NCBI GenBank assembly: GCA_041689775.1
Contig: JBDNFP010000351.1
Location: 1 to 13,053, forward strand
Direction: 5' to 3'
DNA: 13,053 nucleotides
Origin: JBDNFP01 sp041689775
GTDB taxonomy: Bacteria; Bacteroidota; Bacteroidia; Cytophagales; Spirosomataceae
Part shown: piece by piece, positions 7,193-13,053 of the stretch
How positions within the stretch are numbered: position 1 is the stretch's first letter
How the letters are laid out: each line of letters opens with the position of its first letter
Notes under the pieces: generated by a model
The model's input: only the letters and a program-made list of their open reading frames with translations
The model's database searches: none
Told to the model about the DNA's origin: nothing
Program-made: the position numbers and the translations under genes

Positions 7193-7440
7193 CTACCTAG
7201 TGTACGAATGCCCTGCAAATAGAAGAAGTAGCTTTCCCTTGTTCTGGACGAAGCCGCCGGGCGGCCCCGTCCACATCTCATTGGCCTCAAAACGATATAA
7301 CTCATACAATATGCCCTCTTTTGCTTCGTACAACTCCTCCATCAACGGGTCCTGGATTGGATAAACAACTCAAAATAACCCTCTAATCCAGGGTTAAATG
7401 CCTCAATATCCGCCCATGGATCTCGACACTCAAACGGAGA
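7193..7440 (-). pseudogene. Remnant of an unrecognised gene, frameshifted, N-terminus lost
   Basis: Read on the minus strand with one frame change near 7360, this gives about 80 coherent residues: FECRDPWADIEAFNPGLEGY then FELF, followed in the next frame by PIQDPLMEELYEAKEGILYE, LYRFEANEMWTGPPGGFVQN, KGKLLLLFAGHSYTR and a TAG stop at 7193-7195. The composition (aromatic-rich, balanced, no low-complexity bias) looks like genuine protein. I do not recognise the family. Its upstream part is cut off by the IS1-type remnant. FEANEMW faintly resembles the DEMW motif of IS1 transposases, but the following residues do not support that. An 8-bp palindrome (ATTCGTAC, 7184-7191, with 7202-7209) overlaps the stop. 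Confidence 0.45.
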
Positions 7441-7449
7441 AGTGTTTTT

Positions 7450-7803
7450 TTAGAGGGTTTATTTCGTAAATATAGGTGTCAAATTTATCTGCTAAATGCG
7501 CCTGCATCGCTGCTTGGTCACGTAAGTCTGCACATAAATCATCTGGGCAGGCTGCCTATAATTTGCTGATGTATTCTTGTAGCCAAACCTGTGAGACTTC
7601 CAGTGTGCGGGCTATACCCGCCAAGGATATTCTCCCCAATAATAGTTTATCTACCAAGGCTTCTCCTGCTGGGTAATTACCTTGTTTTCGGCATGAAGAA
7701 CAAACTGGCTAACGCATTTTTTGCATAAGTAGTTCTGCTTTCCGTTGTGTATGTGACCATTCAATTTGATAGAATCACTTTGGCAGCTAGGACATATAAT
7801 CAT
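7450..7803 (-). pseudogene. IS1-family transposase remnant (InsA-like part)
   Basis: From ATG 7803 the minus strand reads MIICPSCQSDSIKLNGHIHN, then GKQNYLCKKCVSQF, the four-cysteine zinc finger of IS1 InsA-type N-termini. A missing base near 7661 shifts the frame; the protein resumes as ALVDKLLLGRISLAGIARTL with a helix-turn-helix (EVSQVWLQEYI). A TAG lies at 7556-7558, followed by CPDDLCADLRDQAAMQAHLA. Similarity fades around 7455, and the catalytic InsB part with its DDE residues is missing. The element's upstream end is probably the GGTAGTGTAAAC sequence on the minus strand beginning at 7897, since IS1 ends begin with GG. That tip lies directly against the truncated recombinase. Confidence 0.8.
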
Positions 7804-7897
7804 AAGAAAGTACTGATTTTAAACTCCTATCTCTCTTTACTGTTTTTTTGCTAAGCTAATTCAAATTGCTCGATAGCATTACATAGTTTACACTACC

Positions 7898-8359
7898 AAG
7901 GAATCCCTAAGTTTCAGGATATGGGCATCGGTCAAGGAAGTAAAGAGAAAATCAGCCGGAAAGAAATCAGCAGCCTTATTCACTGCCGTTCGGTAGGTAC
8001 CCTTACTTTTTTTTCGGAGATAGCTACCTGAGTTCTCGATTGTCTGATAGAGGGATTGAATAAGAAACAACGAACTGTTTAAATCGATATCCTCCTGGTC
8101 AATAAAGTCAATGCCATCTTTCTTGAAGTAATAACCCAGGCAGAGAAAGTCATTTATCTCATTAATTTTCTTTGTCGCATACTTCATGCGAGCCTCCAAA
8201 GAATCATAAGTCAGAGGAATCTTCAACCGCTTACGTACTAAATCATTCTCAACCTCAGAGAAAGCATATAAACTCAACGTACCACTCCTTAGTCAAATCT
8301 CCCTTACGGTTCCGAAATACCGCCAGTCTATAAGGTTTATCTAAGTTAGATTCGATCAC
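7898..8359 (-). pseudogene. Tyrosine recombinase (integrase), frameshifted and C-terminally truncated
   Basis: The minus strand encodes VIESNLDKPYRLAVFRNRKG then DLTKEWYVEF from a possible GTG start at 8357-8359. One extra base near 8265-8270 shifts the frame, and the protein continues as YAFSEVENDLVRKRLKIPLT, an arm-type DNA-binding region. SLYQTIENSGSYLRKKSKGT and TSLTDAHILKLRDSL follow, matching the SAM-like core-binding domain of phage-type integrases. It stops at the IS1-type end near 7898, so the whole catalytic domain (Arg, His-x-x-Arg, Tyr) is lost. It lies 89 bases from the 3' end of the tmRNA gene and points away from it. Integrases commonly sit next to the RNA gene they use as attachment site, so this is probably the recombinase that brought in the island to the left. 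Confidence 0.8.
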
Positions 8360-8411
8360 TTTTGTAGATTTTTTAACAGGCCTACTAGGACCCCAAATTG
8401 TCCCGAAAATC

Positions 8412-8445
8412 AAAAATGCCGTTCCTGAGGCCAGAAACGGCATTT
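8412..8445 (-). terminator. Intrinsic terminator of the tmRNA gene
   Basis: On the minus strand AAATGCCGTT pairs with AACGGCATTT in a strong stem with a small CTGGCCTCAG top, followed by TTGATTTT. It starts 3 bases after the mature tmRNA 3' end, the expected place. Confidence 0.8.
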
Positions 8446-8447
8446 CG

Positions 8448-8818
8448 TGGAGACGGAGGGATTCGAACCCTCGTCCAGAACAGAGAAACCCTGCGCCTTC
8501 TACATGCTTATCCTTGATTTGATTTTCGAGCCAGACTAGGTTCACGGCGGACCTTTATCGTAGCCTTAGATACTAGGGTCTCGTTGATTTTCCGTATCAC
8601 TATATCAACCAGCGCTGCGATTCGACACCCCTGAATCCACCCGGCAGCACGTAGGGTGGAGGGATGATGGCATTTGCTAAATCCTCCGGATTAGGCAGCC
8701 ATGGCGTAGTTTGACTCGCCAGATATTGTTTGAGAAGCATTGATTAACGAGAGATACCCTCAACTCTCGGCATGCTTACACACAGACCTTCAACCCGCTG
8801 TCAATACCAGTCGCCCCC
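8448..8818 (-). ncRNA. ssrA: Transfer-messenger RNA (tmRNA), 371 nt
   Basis: tmRNA rescues ribosomes stalled on broken mRNAs and adds a degradation tag. The 5' GGGGGCG (8818-8812) pairs with the 3' CGTCTCC (8455-8449) as a seven-pair acceptor stem with two G-U pairs. The T-arm GAGGG-TTCGAAT-CCCTC lies at 8456-8472. The tag frame reads ASQTISGESNYAMAA and ends in TAA at 8691-8693, probably opening at GCT 8736-8738; the exact resume codon is inferred. Length is normal for the family. The 3' CCA is not encoded: the base after CGTCTCC is the discriminator A and the genome continues CGAAATG, so CCA is presumably added after transcription. A strong terminator follows at once. The RNA is intact, as expected for a gene whose 3' end served as an island attachment site. 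Confidence 0.95.
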
Positions 8819-8851
8819 TTAGAATGGGAGATTTAGATCTCGTTCCAGTGA

Positions 8852-8876
8852 CAAACTTACGGCAAAAAAAGTTCAA
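8852..8876 (-). promoter_or_regulatory. Candidate tmRNA promoter
   Basis: On the minus strand TAAGTTTG (8852-8859) matches the Bacteroidota -7 consensus TAnnTTTG exactly, about 33 bases before the mature tmRNA 5' end, leaving a short leader for RNase P removal. A TTG at 8874-8876 may be the -33 element, though the spacing is shorter than usual. Confidence 0.5.
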
Positions 8877-8923
8877 GACCTAGGCCTGACTTGGCAACTT
8901 TGCAAAGGAGCGAATATATAACT

Positions 8924-11260
8924 CTAAAACTCCCACCGATAGCTTAGAATAGGAATGAGTCCTAATTGATATCTCTTCACAAGTTGACGTTGGAAAATGT
9001 CGTAGTAGCTGAACGCCTCGTTTTGAGTACCACTCACGTTCTGAATATCCAAGGCGAGGGTGCGGCTATACTTTGCTTTATTTTTTTTCCAGTAAATCCG
9101 TAAATCAGGCCGGAAATAATCTTTCATTTGAATTGTAAAGGCATTTCTCACCGTGTATACGGTGGTACGTTCATTCCGCGACGACTCGATATCGATGGGG
9201 GTATCCCGAAAGCCACCCAGCCAAAGGATGCGGGTGTTGATTCCCCAAATTGATTTATTTTTGGTGGTATACTCTTTTCCTCCGGTGAAGCTAAACGTAT
9301 GGTTTCCGTTGTAGCGGGTGTCGCGCCGTACCCCGTCGCCACCCACATAGGTGGAATTATACAAAGAGCCTGATACCATCAGGTAGTATGACTTGGTTAG
9401 GTACCGTTGGTAGCTTACTTCTAGACCGTAGTTTCTGCCCGTGCCGGCATTTTGCAGCTCCTGATCAATGAAGGTTTCTACCAGATTAAGGGTAGAAAAG
9501 GAGGGAACTACCCGAAAACTGACCAGAGGTGAAGTGGTGACGACCGGTACATTAAATATGTTTTGTAGATACCCCTCGACCTTCAACAGTCCCTTTGTAC
9601 CAAAAGCTTTTTGGTAGCCGGCCACAAAATGGTGGGCTCGTGTGGGAGTCAAAAAACGGTTAGGCCGAAGATTTTGTAGGGTATTACTATTCTTTACGGC
9701 CAGGTAGGTTTGTGGTTGTTGTAGTTGGCTATGTAGCCCGTAGGATAGGCTGAACGAATTTTCAGGGTTAATCTGATACCTGACAGCCCCTCTAGGTTCG
9801 AATGAACTAGTGTTGTTATATGTGTAGTTTAAGTAATGAAAACCAACATCAGCGGTTAGTCGTGGGGTAGGTTTCCATTGCCATGACAGGTAAGGCTGGA
9901 TTATCAATCCCTCTAATTTTCCAAAGGAAATTACATTAGGTCGGGAAGAAATACTATCGTTCTGGTAGGTAACAAAAAGTCCCCCCTTGAAAAGATTCTG
10001 CGGGTTCAGCCGGTGGTTGATGGAGGTAGAGTAGGAAAGCCTTGTTTTTTGTACCGCATCTTCTTCTATCAGAAACCTGCGATCGGTATTTGCCTGAGAA
10101 AGTATATAGCCATTCCGGGAGTTTTTTAAGCCCGAACCCACCAATACGCTTTTTATACCGGTTTTTTTCCTGAGTGGAAGTGTATGAGTCATTCCAATTG
10201 CACCCATTTTGTTGGAATAGTCGATGTCAAAGCCATCTTTTTGGAATACCCAGTCTTCAATATTTCTACTGGCCGCAAATGTGTTGGAGCTAACACCGCC
10301 GATGCCAAAAAAGGTAAATTCACCCGCTTTTTGGGTAGGGACAGCAATCTGAATAGATAAATCCTGAAAACGGATGTCTTCACCGCCAAAGGTAACACCT
10401 ACGATCCCGAGCAGGCCCGTAAACGAATACCGGTAGTTTACTAGGTAAGAAGCCTTGGATTTTTTTGAAAATGGACCTTCTGCTGCAATATCTAACCCGA
10501 TAAGTCCGGCTTGGGCTACGAATTCTTTCTTTTCATTATTTCCATTTCGGAGGCGCATATCAAGCACTCCCGACAAGGCATTGCCGTATTCGGCCGGGAA
10601 TGCCCCGGTAAGGAAGTAGGAATCTGCCAGCAGCTGAGTGCTCAGTATATTGACGCCCCCACCGGTTTGCGTGGCCCGATCGCTGAAAGTACCCGCGTTG
10701 GAAAGGTGATTTGGATTCACGATCTCAACTCCTTCCAATCGCCATTGCATTCCGTTGGGTGAGTTTCCTCTGATAACCAATCCATTTGCCTGATCATTGG
10801 CAGTTGCAACACCCGGGAAAGAGGTTGTTACCCGCGCAGGGTCGAGGTAGGTGGCAGCGTACCGCAGGGTTTGTTCGGTACTTATGGTTTGAATGCTATT
10901 GTAAACAGACGGTTGGGTGGTTCTAACTACTGCTTCTTCCAGTTGCTGACTTATTTGGTGCAGATCGATTTCAATAATCTTCTCCCTGCCGGATTCTAGC
11001 AAAATTTCTGGCACTGTGAAGGATTCGTAACCCACGTAGGAAATCGTTAAACTATAACGACCTGTGGGGAGCCGAGCAAATCGAAAAGTACCGTTTTTAT
11101 CGGAAGTGGCTCCTTGCGTGGTACTAACTAATTGAATGTTGGCGCTTGATAGTGCACGGTGGGTGTCAGCGTCCCGAACAATTCCTCGTATCGTAGAGGT
11201 CAGGGTTTGCGAATAGGATACTGCGGGATAGAGAAGTAAAACAAATAAATATCGAAGCAT
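8924..11260 (-). CDS. TonB-dependent outer-membrane receptor with carboxypeptidase-D-type regulatory domain
   Basis: An intact 778-residue outer-membrane protein. Residues 1-18 (MLRYLFVLLLYPAVSYSQ) are a signal peptide. Residues about 23-105 form a carboxypeptidase-regulatory-like beta-sandwich (IRGIVRDADTHRALSSANIQ, then TSDKNGTFRFARLPTGRYSL), characteristic of Bacteroidota receptors. The plug follows at about 110-235 (LVIRGNSPNGMQWRLEGVEI; GAFPAEYGNALSGVLDMRLR), then a beta-barrel rich in alternating aromatic residues, ending RWEF with the C-terminal Phe used by the barrel-assembly machinery. Such receptors import large nutrients using energy passed on by TonB. No SusD partner is adjacent, so a glycan substrate is not indicated and the ligand is unknown. 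Only 105 bases separate its stop from the tmRNA on the same strand; it diverges from the hypothetical gene at 11355. Confidence 0.93.
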   Translation of the reverse strand: MLRYLFVLLLYPAVSYSQTLTSTIRGIVRDADTHRALSSANIQLVSTTQGATSDKNGTFRFARLPTGRYSLTISYVGYESFTVPEILLESGREKIIEIDLHQISQQLEEAVVRTTQPSVYNSIQTISTEQTLRYAATYLDPARVTTSFPGVATANDQANGLVIRGNSPNGMQWRLEGVEIVNPNHLSNAGTFSDRATQTGGGVNILSTQLLADSYFLTGAFPAEYGNALSGVLDMRLRNGNNEKKEFVAQAGLIGLDIAAEGPFSKKSKASYLVNYRYSFTGLLGIVGVTFGGEDIRFQDLSIQIAVPTQKAGEFTFFGIGGVSSNTFAASRNIEDWVFQKDGFDIDYSNKMGAIGMTHTLPLRKKTGIKSVLVGSGLKNSRNGYILSQANTDRRFLIEEDAVQKTRLSYSTSINHRLNPQNLFKGGLFVTYQNDSISSRPNVISFGKLEGLIIQPYLSWQWKPTPRLTADVGFHYLNYTYNNTSSFEPRGAVRYQINPENSFSLSYGLHSQLQQPQTYLAVKNSNTLQNLRPNRFLTPTRAHHFVAGYQKAFGTKGLLKVEGYLQNIFNVPVVTTSPLVSFRVVPSFSTLNLVETFIDQELQNAGTGRNYGLEVSYQRYLTKSYYLMVSGSLYNSTYVGGDGVRRDTRYNGNHTFSFTGGKEYTTKNKSIWGINTRILWLGGFRDTPIDIESSRNERTTVYTVRNAFTIQMKDYFRPDLRIYWKKNKAKYSRTLALDIQNVSGTQNEAFSYYDIFQRQLVKRYQLGLIPILSYRWEF

Positions 11261-11311
11261 GAAGTATTCAGTGTTTAGGACATAAATGCGTTGGTTGGTC
11301 TGCCTTAGGGA

Positions 11312-11334
11312 TAAACATATCTGGATAATATGTG
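11312..11334. promoter_or_regulatory. Possible promoter and small palindrome between the divergent receptor and hypothetical genes
   Basis: The 94-base divergent spacer holds TATGTTTA on the minus strand (11312-11319), one base off the TAnnTTTG consensus and a candidate -7 box for the receptor. It overlaps a palindrome, ACATAT with ATATGT around CTGGATA (about 11316-11334), that could be an operator. Weak evidence. Confidence 0.25.
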
Positions 11335-11354
11335 TTTTAAAAAAAAGCCAGGTA

Positions 11355-11996
11355 ATGAGTATTCAAGGATTAGAAGCAAAGTTATTAGCAAACTTGCAAG
11401 ATTTTTTTCGTGAAAATGCCTTTTATCATCTGCCCGAGTTGAGACAGTTTCGGAAAACTACTAAAACGGGCTTTGAGAATGTGATTTTTTCTTTTAGTCC
11501 TTACGATGATGAGCTTTGGGTCAATGTCCATTTTGGAACTAGGCATGATCGGCTTGAAATTATCGCCCAACAATTCCTTAGTAACCGGATAGATTTCCGG
11601 GAAGACGCCAATACCTTACTTACGACGATCGGGCGTTTTAGGCAGCGTAATTACTTTCGATATAAGATTAACAATAGTGAGGAGCTTGAAAAGACGTGTG
11701 AAGATATCTGTTCTTTTTTTGTGGAAAAAGGGTTTGCTTTCTTCGATATTGCTCGTAATATTATCGAAGTAGACTACATCATTAACGATTTGCCGAGACA
11801 GCCTTGTCCCTACATTTATAATCCAGTGCATCGATACTTTAAAGGATTAATTGCCGCGCGGCTATCTGAAAATTTTGAGTTTGAGACATTATTTGTGGAG
11901 TATGCCTCCCAGTTAAAAAAATCCCTGATCGATGATTCAACCAAGGATTCGTTTGAGAAGTTGTATTCTTATTTGGGGTACTACTCCGAAAATTGA
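11355..11996 (+). CDS. Hypothetical protein of unknown function, 213 residues
   Basis: I do not recognise this protein. The start is put at ATG 11355 (MSIQGLEAKLLANLQDFFRE), because the 23 residues from the upstream ATG at 11286 (MRWLVCLRDKHIWIICVLKK) look like untranslated leader; AGG at 11350-11352 lies just before 11355. It has no signal peptide or membrane segment, so it is probably cytoplasmic. It is rich in aromatic and charged residues: NVIFSFSPYDDELWVNVHFG, a helical EELEKTCEDICSFFVEKGFA, then NPVHRYFKGLIAARLSENFE. This alternation suggests a small alpha/beta domain, resembling uncharacterised bacterial proteins encoded near secretion or immunity loci, but no name is justified. It diverges from the TonB-dependent receptor. 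Its TGA (11994-11996) abuts the convergent stop codon of the TolC-type gene with no gap. Confidence 0.75.
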   Translation: MSIQGLEAKLLANLQDFFRENAFYHLPELRQFRKTTKTGFENVIFSFSPYDDELWVNVHFGTRHDRLEIIAQQFLSNRIDFREDANTLLTTIGRFRQRNYFRYKINNSEELEKTCEDICSFFVEKGFAFFDIARNIIEVDYIINDLPRQPCPYIYNPVHRYFKGLIAARLSENFEFETLFVEYASQLKKSLIDDSTKDSFEKLYSYLGYYSEN

Positions 11997-13053
11997 TTAA
12001 AGGTTTTCCCAGTTACTGATGCCTGAAGCAAATAAGAGCGTAGCGAGTCCTTTTTCGTACTTCATTCGAAGTAGCTCCACTTTTACTTTGAGTTCGTTAA
12101 GTTTAGACTCCCGAGAGTTGACTAGAAATAATGAACTCTCGCCAAAACCAAACTTTTGTATTTCAGCTCTGAGTAATATTTGCTGGTTCTCGACAGCCCT
12201 GTTTTGCAGCCTGATCTGACCTTCCAAGGTTTTCACATCGTTGAAGGCAGTATTGATTTCAGTTGTTATCTCCCGCTGCACCTGCTGTTGTTCAAGGTTA
12301 GTCTGCACTTGTTTAATTCTGATTTGTTGTAATTTTCCTCGTTCTTTTCTGAGAAAAATCGGGAAGTACAGTTCTACCATGAATTTATAATTGTCCTGAG
12401 CGTTGCGAATACCTGTGTTAGTTTCTGAACCATTGAAGGTAACCCCTTTATAAAGAGCGGATGCACTCAAATTAACCATGGGTTTTAACATTTCCCGCCC
12501 CAATCTTTCGTCGATTTTTAGCTGTTGTTGCTTGAAGGTATACTTTATTATTTCGGGATGACGAATTCGTGCCATGTCACGGAGAATTACTAATTCGTTG
12601 GCTTCCACGATACGTCCAACCGCGGGTTGCGGGATGGCTCCATCGGGTAATTCGAGGGGTAGCTGATCGGCACCCCATAGGTGGTTTGATAATAGCAGCC
12701 GGGCATTTCGTAATTCCAGGGTGGCTTGGTCTACCTGCACTTGTCGATCTTGGAGAGTTACCAGTGCTTCCACGGTATCAATAGCTGCTGCTTCACCCAA
12801 ATTAGATCGTTGGGTTATGGCATCGTACCTTACATTTGCCAGGTCATAGAACTCAGCAGCGAGCCTGAACTGCTTGAAAGCAAAGTACCAGTTCCAATAG
12901 TCCTTGGCGGCCGTCAGCACAACTTTATTGACGAGTTTAACCCTTTCCGTATCCGCGATTTTTTGGAAAACTTCGGCTTGCCGCAGCGTCGCTCTTCGGT
13001 AATCAATCAGCATTCCCTGCCCGATCGGGATCGTTAGCCCCAAATAGGAAATA
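11997..13053 (-). CDS. TolC-family outer-membrane efflux protein, C-terminal part (continues off the right edge)
   Basis: The minus-strand frame is open to the window edge and covers about the last 351 residues of an outer-membrane factor. These trimeric channels connect inner-membrane efflux or secretion pumps to the outside. Support comes from the two-repeat pattern: SYLGLTIPIGQGMLIDYRRA leads into long helices with heptad-like spacing (VEALVTLQDRQVQVDQATLE), then a second repeat with KPMVNLSASALYKG, KFMVELYFPIFLRKERGKLQ and ESSLFLVNSRESKLNELKVK. The phrase PIGQGMLIDYRRATLRQAEV is typical of Bacteroidota members. No real start lies in the window; a TTG at 13041-13043 is internal. Partner membrane-fusion and pump genes may lie beyond the edge. 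The stop abuts that of the hypothetical gene, and no terminator is seen between them. Confidence 0.9.
   Translation of the reverse strand, partial: ISYLGLTIPIGQGMLIDYRRATLRQAEVFQKIADTERVKLVNKVVLTAAKDYWNWYFAFKQFRLAAEFYDLANVRYDAITQRSNLGEAAAIDTVEALVTLQDRQVQVDQATLELRNARLLLSNHLWGADQLPLELPDGAIPQPAVGRIVEANELVILRDMARIRHPEIIKYTFKQQQLKIDERLGREMLKPMVNLSASALYKGVTFNGSETNTGIRNAQDNYKFMVELYFPIFLRKERGKLQQIRIKQVQTNLEQQQVQREITTEINTAFNDVKTLEGQIRLQNRAVENQQILLRAEIQKFGFGESSLFLVNSRESKLNELKVKVELLRMKYEKGLATLLFASGISNWENL

Noticed and set aside
169..7558. Most in-frame stops in the four broken transposases are TAG (IS4: 2, IS701: 2 plus one TAA, ISL3: 2, IS1: 1), suggesting amber recoding.
   Set aside because: TAG is the normal terminator of intact genes in the same window (PepSY, GYD and the TonB-dependent receptor), and the transposases also carry frameshifts and truncations. 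Ordinary decay, for example C-to-T change in CAG codons, explains it.
8255..8545. Open frame of 96 codons on the minus strand across the tmRNA 3' end.
   Set aside because: Its first half is antisense-free readthrough of the tmRNA T-arm and terminator (the typical spurious RGFESLRLH peptide); only the last part is real, as the N-terminus of the recombinase remnant.

Overview
The window looks like the edge of a decayed genomic island in a member of the Bacteroidota, most likely a Cytophagales relative of Spirosoma or Dyadobacter. The evidence is a TonB-dependent receptor with an N-terminal carboxypeptidase-D-type regulatory domain, TAnnTTTG-type promoter elements, a tmRNA whose tag reads ASQTISGESNYAMAA, and insertion sequences of types common in that order. 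No genus can be fixed from the sequence alone.

Bases 1-2352 are an insertion-sequence graveyard. It holds the start of an IS5-type transposase running off the left edge, an IS4-type transposase broken by two stop codons and a frameshift, and an IS701-type transposase that has lost its N-terminus and carries three stops and a small deletion. Bases 2353-5254 carry two cargo genes, a secreted serine hydrolase (minus strand) and a short PepSY-type membrane protein (plus strand), and several inverted repeats. An ISL3 element at 5263-6468 is complete at both ends: 22-bp perfect terminal repeats and an exact 8-bp target duplication. Its transposase gene is nevertheless dead. It sits just upstream of a small intact GYD-domain gene. 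This segment is bracketed by two diverged ~96-bp direct repeats, each containing a stem-loop. Bases 7193-8359 are broken again: a remnant of an unrecognised gene, an IS1-type transposase remnant, and the N-terminal part of a tyrosine recombinase.

The recombinase remnant lies immediately beyond the 3' end of the tmRNA gene (8448-8818, minus strand), a classic island attachment site. I infer that everything left of the tmRNA is an eroded island integrated there. To the right the genes are intact and look like ordinary chromosome: a TonB-dependent receptor, a divergent gene of unknown function, and a TolC-type outer-membrane efflux gene running off the right edge.

I see no CRISPR array, no toxin-antitoxin pair and no recognisable defence system. 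The signals worth a second look are the pristine ISL3 ends around a dead transposase, the tmRNA/recombinase junction, the A/B direct-repeat pair, and several unexplained intergenic inverted repeats.
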